From assembly GCF_000735695.2 (NCBI RefSeq), contig NZ_JASZ02000015.1:1-53085 (forward strand): a stretch of 53,085 nucleotides of DNA. Reading direction: 5' to 3'. Origin of the DNA: Kaistella haifensis DSM 19056 (GTDB lineage Bacteria > Bacteroidota > Bacteroidia > Flavobacteriales > Weeksellaceae). The notes under the pieces are model-generated. The model searched no databases, had not been told where the DNA came from, and was given only the letters and a program-made list of their open reading frames with translations. Shown here piece after piece: positions 42,540 to 51,019 of the stretch; within the stretch, counting starts at the first letter, position 1, and each line of letters starts with the position of its first letter. The position numbers were made by a program, and so were the translations under genes.

Positions 42540-44540
42540 ATGGAAAACTTAAGAGATGAATTTGAAAAAATTGCTAAAACAGATATTTTTGAAGTAGCAA
42601 AAGACTCCAAGAACTTTGTAGGGAACCCTTTCAAAATAGATTATAATAAAACAAGTCTGTTGACATGTGATGACTGGAAATATAATGTTGGAGGCATTGC
42701 CCAAGGTTGTTTTCTATTAGCATTCTATGAAAACGACTTTGGAGACGAAATCGTACACGAAGCACTACTATTAAGAGCATTGAGGCCTTGCCCTATTCCA
42801 AGTGACAATAATATAATCAGTTCCAGGATAGAATATTTTAAAGAAGAACTCAAAACTGCTGGAAAAAATAGACAAATTGATCAGTTTACCAGATTTGAAT
42901 TCAGTTGTTCGGGTATGGAATGTTCTATACTTGGGACATTTTATAAAACGGCTGATGGAAAGGTAGAATTTGGTGCTGATTTGGAGAATTTTTATTCTCC
43001 TCATTTATACAAAGTTTACAAACCATCTGGTAAATACCTTCAATATATTGTAAATCTTAGGGATAATGATGGCCCATTAAAACCAGATTCTAATTTTCAA
43101 ATAGGGACAGTTCGCTATAGTTCAAGCAGAAAGATTTATTCCGAAAGTGCAAGTACAGACGAAAAAGTATATATGCACACGAAAGATATATTGGGAAAAA
43201 GAACTGCATTGTTTGGTATGACCAGAACCGGTAAATCAAACACGGTTAAAAAATTAATCGAGGCTACCCAGGAACTTTCAAGTAAAGCGACAATTAATAC
43301 TTCAATAGGTAGCTTTCAAGAAGATATTAACCCATATAATGAAACTGAAATTCCTAAAGTAAAAGTAGGTCAAATCATTTTTGACATTAATGGTGAGTAT
43401 GCAAATAAAAACTTGCAAGATGGAACTGCAATTTTCGAAAAATATAAAGATGATGTTACTAGATATAGTGTGTTAGAGAAGAATGACTTTGAAGTATTGA
43501 AAATTAATTTTTACAAAGATATCCCAGCTGGACAGGAGCTAATGCGTGGATATTTTAAGCAGCTTGGAAAACAATCTGATTATGTAGAGGATTTCTTAGG
43601 GGTTAGTCTTGAAAAAGAGGGTGAGTTACAAAGGGGAGAAAAAATTAGATATGACAGAAAGATTGCAGCGTATAAATGCTGTTTGAAGTTAGCAGGATTT
43701 ACTTTAGCAGGAAGCAATAAACTTTACTTTGAAGGATGCAAAGAAATTAACGAACAGGTAAAGGAAGGTGGTATTGATCCCCAAAAAGGTATTTCTTATG
43801 ATGAAGCTATCACTTGGTTTACCCAAGTTTGGAAAAATTACGATGAATGGGATTATTTAAAAAATTATGAATCGAAGAAAGGAAAACCATGGGCAGATAA
43901 TGATTTAAAAGCAATTTTAAGGTTTTTAACGCAATATAGAAGTCCAGGAGAAAAAGGTCCTGTCAATAGTTTCATAAAGTTACGCCCACTTGTGAAATAT
44001 CACACAACGTCTGAAACAGAATTGTTTGAAGATAATATCTGTAAACTTGTCAAAGAAGGGAAAATAGTAATTGTTGATTTATCTCAAGGAGATCCTGAAA
44101 TTCAAAATCTATATTCTGAAAAAATTTGTAGAGCAATTTTTAATTCATCAATGAGCAATTTCATAGATGCTAAACCTAATAATTTTATACAATTTTACTT
44201 TGAGGAAGCACACAACCTTTTTCCTAAAAAAGATGATAAAGATCTAAGTCAGATTTACAATAGAATAGCTAAAGAAGGTGCTAAACTTAACTTGGGAATG
44301 ATGTACGCCACTCAAGAGGTGAGTTCAATTAGCTCAAATATTCTAAAAAATACACAGAACTGGTTTATAGCCCATTTAAACAATGAAGATGAAGTGAAAG
44401 AGCTACGTAAATTTTATGATTTTAGTGATTTCGCGGATGCTTTAATCAAGTTTAGTGCGAAGAATGACAAAGGATTTGTTCGAATGAAAACCTATTCTAA
44501 CCCTTTTGTAGTTCCAGTACAAATAGGACTTTTTAAATAA
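42540..44540 (+). CDS. HerA-like hexameric ATPase
   Basis: A 666-residue P-loop ATPase of the FtsK-HerA type. The N-terminal ~200 residues are a beta-barrel-like HAS region with GGIAQGCFLLAF and PCPIPSDNNIISSRIEYF. Walker A is GMTRTGKS (226-233), the Walker B strand KIVIVDLSQGD is followed by FIQFYFEEAHNLF (Glu555-Glu556), and the C-terminus has MMYATQEVSSISSNILKN and a typical arginine-containing end. HerA-like pumps move along duplex DNA and partner with nucleases such as NurA, Sir2 or DUF4297. Here the partner is encoded directly downstream, six bases away. Confidence 0.88.
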   Translation: MENLRDEFEKIAKTDIFEVAKDSKNFVGNPFKIDYNKTSLLTCDDWKYNVGGIAQGCFLLAFYENDFGDEIVHEALLLRALRPCPIPSDNNIISSRIEYFKEELKTAGKNRQIDQFTRFEFSCSGMECSILGTFYKTADGKVEFGADLENFYSPHLYKVYKPSGKYLQYIVNLRDNDGPLKPDSNFQIGTVRYSSSRKIYSESASTDEKVYMHTKDILGKRTALFGMTRTGKSNTVKKLIEATQELSSKATINTSIGSFQEDINPYNETEIPKVKVGQIIFDINGEYANKNLQDGTAIFEKYKDDVTRYSVLEKNDFEVLKINFYKDIPAGQELMRGYFKQLGKQSDYVEDFLGVSLEKEGELQRGEKIRYDRKIAAYKCCLKLAGFTLAGSNKLYFEGCKEINEQVKEGGIDPQKGISYDEAITWFTQVWKNYDEWDYLKNYESKKGKPWADNDLKAILRFLTQYRSPGEKGPVNSFIKLRPLVKYHTTSETELFEDNICKLVKEGKIVIVDLSQGDPEIQNLYSEKICRAIFNSSMSNFIDAKPNNFIQFYFEEAHNLFPKKDDKDLSQIYNRIAKEGAKLNLGMMYATQEVSSISSNILKNTQNWFIAHLNNEDEVKELRKFYDFSDFADALIKFSAKNDKGFVRMKTYSNPFVVPVQIGLFK

Positions 44541-44546
44541 CAGGAT

Positions 44547-45899
44547 ATGTCAAATAATCATGCAAATAATAGTTTCGAACGAGGAAGTCGAATTTCTCAT
44601 ACCTATTTTATTAATGATGATGAAGTCAAACAATATCTAAACAATTGTGAGATTCCTGTTGAAGCAGAAGATGTTGAATTGAATGATGCTCTTAAATATG
44701 ACATTATTTATCCAGAGAAAAATACAATTGAATTTATTGTTGCAGTTGATGGAGAGAGTACAACCATTCCAGTTAAAAAGAGCTTTCCATCTTCATTAAT
44801 CACTTTCTTTCAGTTTGGTTCGCTACTTATCAAAGGTTCCGATTTGGATGATATGGAAAAGAAGCCATTTGTGTCACCATCTGATATAAATAAATTAAAA
44901 AAGATAGAACGAGAAAAATTTGTATTGCCTACAAAGAATGTAGCTCTTAAAAAAGATATTGATTTTCGAACGACTGTTAGAGAAGCAATTCACGAATTTT
45001 TCAAAAAGAAACACTCAGGCAGAACATCTATTCTTGCAACATTGTATTGGTTCATATTTGAGCAATATAACCCTTCTTCAACCAAGAGTATTTATAAACT
45101 TTCTAAATGTCCTCATTGCGGAACAAATAACATTATTTTAGATAAAGACAAAATAGACTTTCAAAATTATTCTTGGAAATGTACTCATGATAAATGTAAT
45201 AAAGAAATATTGATCACTGATGTATTCAGATTATTTGAGAAAGTTGATAATGATGCTGGAGCATCTGGAATTGTTACCTATTTGGAAAGCGTTATAGAAA
45301 GTTTCTTTACAATCCATACAATCAAAAGCTTAATGGAAATTCAGGAGGGTTTGGTAGACCGTTTTTTATTTGTAAAGGATGGTCCTTTAAGTTTCGGTGG
45401 TGAAACGGCTAATATGCATAAGCCAATGCAGGCCTTGTTGAGTTATCTTAGCCAAAACAATAAGATTAACTTGGTTGGAGTTGAAACTTCAGGTGCTTTT
45501 GTAGATCATGCTAGACAAATTAAAGACAAACTGAATCCTGGTCAGGTTTTTTTACTAAACAATGAGCATATTTACACATATATACAAGTTGGCAATCACA
45601 AAGAACAACAGTACGGCAGTACATCGTATTACAGTGGTAAGTTTATTTATAAATCTTTCGACGAAAGGGTTTATGTCCTGACAATACCCGTTGAAAACCA
45701 TATAACGTACTACAATCAGCCCGAACTAATGGATTTAAAAAATATTCAGGAAATACTTATGAATATTGATAAATTGAGATGTGATATTTATGAAAATGCG
45801 TTGATTCCTGTGGCTGTGGCCAACAAACTTATTTCGTTAACAAATCATCCAAGTTCCAAAATATTGGAGACGTTTGCAAAAAAAATTATGGGAAGATGA
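44547..45899 (+). CDS. NurA-domain nuclease with zinc ribbon
   Basis: A 450-residue protein with the NurA nuclease fold (RNase H-like). The first catalytic Asp is in IVAVDGEST (Asp68), the second in FLFVKDGPLSFGG (Asp278), and LVGVETSGAFVDHARQI follows as in NurA. Inserted between is a zinc-ribbon: CPHC (188-191) and CTHDKC (212-217). NurA is a 5'-3' nuclease that works in a complex with HerA, which feeds it DNA. The frame is intact and the stop overlaps the start of the next gene (ATGA at 45896). The zinc ribbon is not part of classical archaeal NurA and could be a DNA or partner recognition insert. Confidence 0.8.
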   Translation: MSNNHANNSFERGSRISHTYFINDDEVKQYLNNCEIPVEAEDVELNDALKYDIIYPEKNTIEFIVAVDGESTTIPVKKSFPSSLITFFQFGSLLIKGSDLDDMEKKPFVSPSDINKLKKIEREKFVLPTKNVALKKDIDFRTTVREAIHEFFKKKHSGRTSILATLYWFIFEQYNPSSTKSIYKLSKCPHCGTNNIILDKDKIDFQNYSWKCTHDKCNKEILITDVFRLFEKVDNDAGASGIVTYLESVIESFFTIHTIKSLMEIQEGLVDRFLFVKDGPLSFGGETANMHKPMQALLSYLSQNNKINLVGVETSGAFVDHARQIKDKLNPGQVFLLNNEHIYTYIQVGNHKEQQYGSTSYYSGKFIYKSFDERVYVLTIPVENHITYYNQPELMDLKNIQEILMNIDKLRCDIYENALIPVAVANKLISLTNHPSSKILETFAKKIMGR

Positions 45900-48016
45900 T
45901 TAAATTAGAAATACAAAATGCTCCTGTCTACCTAAACTCTGAAACCGTTGATTTAGCCATTGAAAAAATGGAAGACTTTTTCAGCTCCAAAAATAGAAGT
46001 CAGAAGCGATATAACTGGCCTTTTAATAAGGAAATAGATAACGAGCTAAAGAAATTTTTGCATGTAGCATTCCACGGCAAATGTGGGTACTGTGAAATTA
46101 AAATAGAATCACAAGAATTAGGAACTGTTGACAGATACAGACCTAATAATGGGGTAAGGGATAATAAAGAATTTTATCAAGATTTGTATTGGTGGTTAAC
46201 CTTTGAATGGGATAATTTAATTTATGCTTGCAAAGAATGTAATCAATATAAAGGAAATTATTTTCCAGTCAGGGGAGTAAGAGCATCAAATGAAAAAGAT
46301 GATTATAAAAATGAACATCGTATGCTATTAAACCCGTACCTTGATGAAACTGACAAACATTTTAACTACTTACACAGTAATGACGGTTACATTGATGCGT
46401 TAACAGATGAAGGACTTCAGACTATTGAATTATTAAGGCTTAATAGAACTAATTTATTAGAAGGAAGAAGAAACGCAAGAAAGGAAATTATAGAGGCCGT
46501 AGAGTCTTTAATCAATGGGACACAAATTGATAATCGTTCACTTAAAAAATATCTAGCAAATATTTATGAACAAGAAGACCCAACTATTGAATTTCTATCT
46601 TATAAAAGATTTGTTTTATTAAATGAGTTAGATTCTACACCATTCTTGGGCCAAATAATTGGCTTAGAAGATTATCAAACTGATGATGATTGGTTTAGAG
46701 AAAAAGAAAAACCAACTAAAAGAGAAAGATTATGGAAAGATATTGTGAAAAGTGACTACTTCCCAATAGAATACATCCATATCAAAAATTTTAAATCCAT
46801 TGATGATTTAAGAATTGATTTTAAAGAAGATGATATAAATAAAAAATCGTGGCTGTTTTTACTTGGAGAAAATGGGGTCGGTAAGAGCTCAATACTTCAA
46901 GCAATCGCTATTGGGCTAAGTTTGGATAAAAAGTTTATAAATAAGGATATTGTTCAATCTTTAATAAAGAAAAGAAAGCAAACTGCTGAAATTATTATAA
47001 AGGAAAGGAACGATAAAAACATTATTCATACTACCCTGATTCGTAAATCCGGTACAGTCAAGCAAAATGGTAATTTTAGTTCTTATTTGATTGGTTATGG
47101 CTCATTAAGGCTTTCAGTTGATGATATTGAAAATAATTCGAAACGAGATACTTCTAAAATAAGCTATCAAAATTTATTTAAGCCAACTAAACCATTAAAT
47201 GATGTTACAAAATGGTTGAGGGCAATACACAAAAACGATATTGACTTTTTTGATAAAGTAGCAGTGTCTATAAAAAAATTATTGCCACATGATAAATTAG
47301 ATACTAACCTTTCCATCAAAAATGGTGAAATTGTTCTTGGCTATTCAGAAAATCTATTTTCAGAATTAAGCGATGGTTATAAAAGCACAATTACATTAGC
47401 TCTTGATATAATGATGAAGCTTTCAGATGCTCAGTCAGATATGTCTGTGATGATAGGAATTGTTTTAATTGACGAGCTGGGAAATCAACTACATCCACGA
47501 TGGCAAATGAGAATTGTAAAGCAACTGCGAGAAGTATTCCCTAATATTAATTTTATTATTTCCACACATCACCCACTTTGTCTTAGAGGAGCAGAAACAA
47601 ACGAAATTTTGTTACTTAAAAATTTAGACGATCAAGTTGTTGCAAGTACCGAATTGCCTGATCCGGCTTCTTTAAGAGTTGACCAAATTTTAGCTTCAGA
47701 ATTTTTTGGATTAAATAGTCTTATTGACCCCGAAATAGAAGCTTCATTTAATCGGTATTATGAGTTATTAGCCAAAAATGATGAAATTAGTTCAAGTGAA
47801 AGGATGGAGATTGACCAATTAAGAGCGTTTCTTAGAGATAAAAAGCAATTAGGGAACTCTTTGAGAGATGAGCTTATGTACACCGTAATTGATAGATTAT
47901 TGGCTGAAAAAGTTGCATTTGATAAGCAAAGTTTTGATAGGAATAATTTAAAAGAAGAAGCGGTACAAAGAGTGAAGGAGGTCTGGAAAAATCTAAATAT
48001 TGACTTGTATGATTAA
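45896..48016 (+). CDS. HNH-like domain fused to AAA15/ABC-type ATPase (Septu PtuA-like)
   Basis: A 706-residue protein. Residues ~45-125 are an HNH-type module with zinc pairs CGYC (63-66) and CKEC (112-115). The position of the catalytic His is Arg80 (TVDRYRP), where active relatives have EHFRP, so this copy may be inactive. Residues ~292-570 are an AAA15/ABC ATPase: Walker A GENGVGKS (324-331), signature LSDGYKSTI, Walker B VLIDELGNQLHP (Asp526-Glu527) and H-loop STHHP. This is the PtuA type of ATPase known from Septu defence, here carrying its own PtuB-like head. A helical tail follows. It overlaps the next gene by eight bases. Confidence 0.82.
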   Translation: MIKLEIQNAPVYLNSETVDLAIEKMEDFFSSKNRSQKRYNWPFNKEIDNELKKFLHVAFHGKCGYCEIKIESQELGTVDRYRPNNGVRDNKEFYQDLYWWLTFEWDNLIYACKECNQYKGNYFPVRGVRASNEKDDYKNEHRMLLNPYLDETDKHFNYLHSNDGYIDALTDEGLQTIELLRLNRTNLLEGRRNARKEIIEAVESLINGTQIDNRSLKKYLANIYEQEDPTIEFLSYKRFVLLNELDSTPFLGQIIGLEDYQTDDDWFREKEKPTKRERLWKDIVKSDYFPIEYIHIKNFKSIDDLRIDFKEDDINKKSWLFLLGENGVGKSSILQAIAIGLSLDKKFINKDIVQSLIKKRKQTAEIIIKERNDKNIIHTTLIRKSGTVKQNGNFSSYLIGYGSLRLSVDDIENNSKRDTSKISYQNLFKPTKPLNDVTKWLRAIHKNDIDFFDKVAVSIKKLLPHDKLDTNLSIKNGEIVLGYSENLFSELSDGYKSTITLALDIMMKLSDAQSDMSVMIGIVLIDELGNQLHPRWQMRIVKQLREVFPNINFIISTHHPLCLRGAETNEILLLKNLDDQVVASTELPDPASLRVDQILASEFFGLNSLIDPEIEASFNRYYELLAKNDEISSSERMEIDQLRAFLRDKKQLGNSLRDELMYTVIDRLLAEKVAFDKQSFDRNNLKEEAVQRVKEVWKNLNIDLYD

Positions 48017-48965
48017 TGTTAAAAGATTAGACTGTCCGGACATTTTGAAAATTGGTGAAAATCCGCCGAGTGATGGTGAGTTCGAAGCAAAGGATGCTAT
48101 CGAATATTTTCGAGATGTAGCTAATCATCTGAAAAAATATGAAAAAACAGGTAAAAGAGGTTCAAGAACAAAAGATAGTTATGCTGTTTATTCAAACAAA
48201 CAAGTTAGAAAACTACTTGTAACAATGTTTCATGGTAAATGTGCTTATTGTGAAAGTAAAATCACAGCAATTTACAATGGTGACATTGAACATTTTAGAC
48301 CTAAAGGAGGAATTGAAGATACAAGCCCGAATAAGCCGGGCTACTTTTGGTTAGCTTCTGAATGGGAAAATTTATTATTTGCTTGTCCCTTTTGCAACCA
48401 AACAAATACTCATGAGCTCAGAAATGGAGCAAATATTGAAGAAGCGGTTTTTGGTAAGCTTGACCAATTTCCTCTAGTGTCAGAAGCCCATCGTTTAAAT
48501 TATAATCATGGATTAATTTATTTTACTGATAATGAAAATTATCAAAAGGCTTTTGATTTAGAGGAGTCCGAAAGATTATTGCTAAATCCATGCAAAGATG
48601 GTAGTATAGAAAAGTACTTTAAATATGATGAAGATGGGGCAATAATTACAAATGATGGTCTAACAGACTTTGAAGAAAAGAAAGCAATGCAATCAATCAT
48701 TACCTATGCTTTGCATAGGCTACCTCTAACAATTGCCCGAGAACAAAAGATTATTAAAATAAAAGCACAAATAAAGCGTGTCGAAAATGCAATAATTAAT
48801 TACAATAATTATATGGCTGAATCAGAAGAGAAAAGAATTTGGTTTGAAGGAATTATGAGAGAAGAAATGAGAATACTAAAGAAATATAAAGACCCTGACC
48901 AAGAATATGCAGGATTAGCAAGGTATATTATTGATAAATATTTTGATGAAGCAAATTTCATTTAA
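48009..48965 (+). CDS. HNH endonuclease, PtuB-like (TIGR02646-type)
   Basis: A 318-residue HNH nuclease from ATG 48009; an in-frame TTG at 48000 is possible but less likely. The motif is complete: zinc pair CAYC (78-81), catalytic His95 in DIEHFRPKGG, Asn121 in WENLLFA and CPFCN (126-130). The first 60 residues and the last ~170, which are helical and charged, are unrecognised. It resembles the PtuB partner of the Septu ATPase and the HNH proteins seen beside retron or AAA15 ATPases. In this operon it would supply the active HNH site, since the fused copy just upstream lacks the His. Confidence 0.85.
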   Translation: MINVKRLDCPDILKIGENPPSDGEFEAKDAIEYFRDVANHLKKYEKTGKRGSRTKDSYAVYSNKQVRKLLVTMFHGKCAYCESKITAIYNGDIEHFRPKGGIEDTSPNKPGYFWLASEWENLLFACPFCNQTNTHELRNGANIEEAVFGKLDQFPLVSEAHRLNYNHGLIYFTDNENYQKAFDLEESERLLLNPCKDGSIEKYFKYDEDGAIITNDGLTDFEEKKAMQSIITYALHRLPLTIAREQKIIKIKAQIKRVENAIINYNNYMAESEEKRIWFEGIMREEMRILKKYKDPDQEYAGLARYIIDKYFDEANFI

Positions 48966-49174
48966 TGGAATAACTTGTTTTCAAAAGAGATATCAACATT
49001 AGTTTGAGTGTCCGTTGAATAAAATTGTTGGGTTGCTTGCAGGATTTTATTATGATTTTTTTTGGTTACCTTTAAATTCTGGATTATTGCCTTCTTACCA
49101 AAGATCCCGAAACTTTGTGAACCTGCATAAATTTGCCGCTTAATTTTATCGTTTTTTACCTGGGTTTTTGTCAT
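48962..49174 (-). CDS. possible small basic protein on the opposite strand
   Basis: A 70-residue reverse-strand frame (MTKTQVKNDKIKRQIYAG...) with Lys/Gln-rich, soluble composition, convergent with the HNH gene and ending four bases inside it. It occupies nearly the whole gap of 262 bases between the two defence modules, where nothing else is visible. There is no recognised family and no clear ribosome site, so it may be a chance frame in AT-rich DNA. Confidence 0.3.
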   Translation of the reverse strand: MTKTQVKNDKIKRQIYAGSQSFGIFGKKAIIQNLKVTKKNHNKILQATQQFYSTDTQTNVDISFENKLFH

Positions 49175-49227
49175 AGAATATTTTAGCAGAAGTGTTTTTT
49201 TAATATATTTACTTAAACTATTAGAAA

Positions 49228-50109
49228 GTGGTATTGTTAAAATTTCCAGCGGATATTAAAAGTGATTTCAATGGTTATGATTACTGCGTTGAAATTATAA
49301 ATTTAGTAAAAGATTTAAAAAATGATGAAGTTGTTTTTGATTTTCAGAATGTATCCTTTTTTGAAGCAAATTTAACAGCACTTTTTGGAGTTTGCTTGGA
49401 GATATTAATTTCCAACAATAACAAATTTAAAATTATTAATATTCAGAACAAGGTTGAGACAATTTTGCGAAAGAACAATTTTTTAGTGGAGTTAGGATAT
49501 GAAAAAATTATTGACAATTATGAAACTTCATTGCAATATAAAAGATTTGACCCTAAAGATGATGATGGTTTTAATAATTATATTTTAGAGCAATTACTTT
49601 CAAAAAGTGAATTTCCTTCCATTAGTCCAAAATTACATAAAGAAATCTTGAGGAATATTTTTGAGATTTATGAAAATGCAAGAACTCACGGTAAGTGTGA
49701 TTATATTCATACTTGTGGTCAATTTTTCCCTAGAAAACCTAATAAACCTTTACATTTTACGTTAGTTGATAAAGGTGTAAATATAAAAGAGAATGTTTCT
49801 AATTTTTTGAAAAAAGATATAGTAAGTTCAGATGCTATAGAATGGGCAATGGTTAAAGGTAATACAACGAAAATTGATACCTCTGGTGGTTTAGGTTTGG
49901 CAGTGATTTTTGAATTTATTAAATTAAATAGAGGCAAAATTCAGATAATTTCGGCAGATGGATATTTTGAATATAGAAATGATTTGGTAAGCAAATTAAA
50001 TTTAAATTCATATTTTAATGGCACAATAGTTACAATTATATTTAATCTAAATGATAAAAATTACTACAGTTTAGTAAACGAAAAAAGAGATTTAAAAAAC
50101 TTATTTTAA
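49228..50109 (+). CDS. STAS-like domain fused to a GHKL (HATPase) domain
   Basis: A 293-residue protein starting at GTG 49228. Residues 1-100 look like a STAS-type domain (EVVFDFQNVSFFEANLTALF). Residues ~130-285 form a GHKL ATPase domain with an N box at EILRNIFEIYENARTHG (Asn150), G1 box VDKGVN (Asp181) and G2 box SGGLGLAVIFEF (220-224). This combination recalls anti-sigma-factor kinases and their STAS antagonists (partner switching), but here both halves are in one chain. A DUF4325 STAS-like protein and a PIN nuclease follow. Role is inferred: ATP-dependent control of the nuclease. Confidence 0.75.
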   Translation: MVLLKFPADIKSDFNGYDYCVEIINLVKDLKNDEVVFDFQNVSFFEANLTALFGVCLEILISNNNKFKIINIQNKVETILRKNNFLVELGYEKIIDNYETSLQYKRFDPKDDDGFNNYILEQLLSKSEFPSISPKLHKEILRNIFEIYENARTHGKCDYIHTCGQFFPRKPNKPLHFTLVDKGVNIKENVSNFLKKDIVSSDAIEWAMVKGNTTKIDTSGGLGLAVIFEFIKLNRGKIQIISADGYFEYRNDLVSKLNLNSYFNGTIVTIIFNLNDKNYYSLVNEKRDLKNLF

Positions 50110-50112
50110 TAG

Positions 50113-50120
50113 TATATTTG
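50113..50120 (+). promoter_or_regulatory. candidate -7 promoter box before the STAS-PIN pair
   Basis: TATATTTG exactly fits the Bacteroidetes TAnnTTTG box and lies 17 bases before the ATG at 50137, which would give a very short leader. No convincing TTG is seen ~20 bases upstream. The box is directly after the stop of the STAS-HATPase gene, so the STAS-PIN pair may have an extra promoter. Confidence 0.35.
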
Positions 50121-50136
50121 CATAAACAATATCAGT

Positions 50137-50490
50137 ATGACTCACATATTTGTAAAAGATTTAATAGGTACAGATTTGGCAGTTTCTACAGAGAATGGTC
50201 AGAAAGTGTATGAGATATTAGAAGAGAACCTAGATAAAAGTCAACAAATTGTTTTAGATTTTGATGGTATTTCTTTGATAATAACTGCATTTTTAAATGC
50301 AGCAATTGGTTCTTTATTCAAGAATCAGAAATATTCTGCAGAATTCTTGAATCATAATCTTCTTCTAAAAAATGTAGATTCAAATGATGCATATCTTTTT
50401 CGAGAAGTAATAAGTAGGGCAAGAGAATATTTTGCTGATAAAGATTTTGTTGAAAAAAATAATAGAGATTCAATTTATGGCAAAGATTAG
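50137..50490 (+). CDS. STAS-like DUF4325 protein
   Basis: A 117-residue protein of the STAS-like DUF4325 type: a central strand QQIVLDFDGISLI followed by a helix ITAFLNAAIGSLFKN and, after a second strand, a helix DAYLFREVISRAREYF. DUF4325 proteins often lie next to GHKL-type ATPases and toxin-like genes. By analogy with SpoIIAA-like STAS proteins it could be a regulatory partner of the upstream kinase-like protein. It overlaps the PIN gene by 14 bases. Confidence 0.75.
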   Translation: MTHIFVKDLIGTDLAVSTENGQKVYEILEENLDKSQQIVLDFDGISLIITAFLNAAIGSLFKNQKYSAEFLNHNLLLKNVDSNDAYLFREVISRAREYFADKDFVEKNNRDSIYGKD

Positions 50491-51019
50491 TGTTGACTCT
50501 TATAAAGTTTCCTTCTCTGATATTTTTTTCTTTGATACTAACATTTGGCTTTTATTATTTGGTACTGTAGCTGATTTCGAAAAAAACGAACAACGTAAAT
50601 ATTCAAATTTTTTCGCAGAACTAGTTTCGAAAGACAAACCAATTTATACTACTTCTCTGGTTTTTTCAGAATTTTCAAATGTATTACTGCGAAGAGATTT
50701 CAGATTGTGGCAAAAAAAAGATAATAATTTTAATAAAGATTTTAAAAGAGATTTTGTAGGAACCGCAGAGTATAAAAAATCCGTCGAATCGATAAAAATC
50801 CAACTTAATAAAATTTTAACGCTGCCTAATCTTGTAAGAGTTGGAGATAGTTTTCATATTTTAAATTTTGATAGAATTTTTACAAACTTTGATTTCATAG
50901 ATTTTAATGATAGTTATTATGCAGAAGTATGTTTGCAAAACAATTATAAGTTAGTTTCAAATGATAGAGATCTTTTTATGCTGGAAGAAAGTCTTGATAT
51001 TATAACGGCACTTTCATAA
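50477..51019 (+). CDS. PIN-domain ribonuclease-like protein
   Basis: A 180-residue protein from ATG 50477; a frame opening earlier at 50432 overlaps the STAS gene and is not preferred. The PIN acidic quartet is present: Asp20 in FFFDTNIWLL, Glu65 in VFSEFSNVLL, Asp142/Asp145 in DFNDSYYAEV and Asp163/Asp165 in LVSNDRDLFM. PIN proteins are RNases and toxins of VapC type; here the partner is not a VapB-like antitoxin but the STAS/kinase-like pair upstream, so inhibition by protein partners is likely. The 3' end runs to the edge of an IS110 remnant on the other strand. Confidence 0.8.
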   Translation: MAKISVDSYKVSFSDIFFFDTNIWLLLFGTVADFEKNEQRKYSNFFAELVSKDKPIYTTSLVFSEFSNVLLRRDFRLWQKKDNNFNKDFKRDFVGTAEYKKSVESIKIQLNKILTLPNLVRVGDSFHILNFDRIFTNFDFIDFNDSYYAEVCLQNNYKLVSNDRDLFMLEESLDIITALS

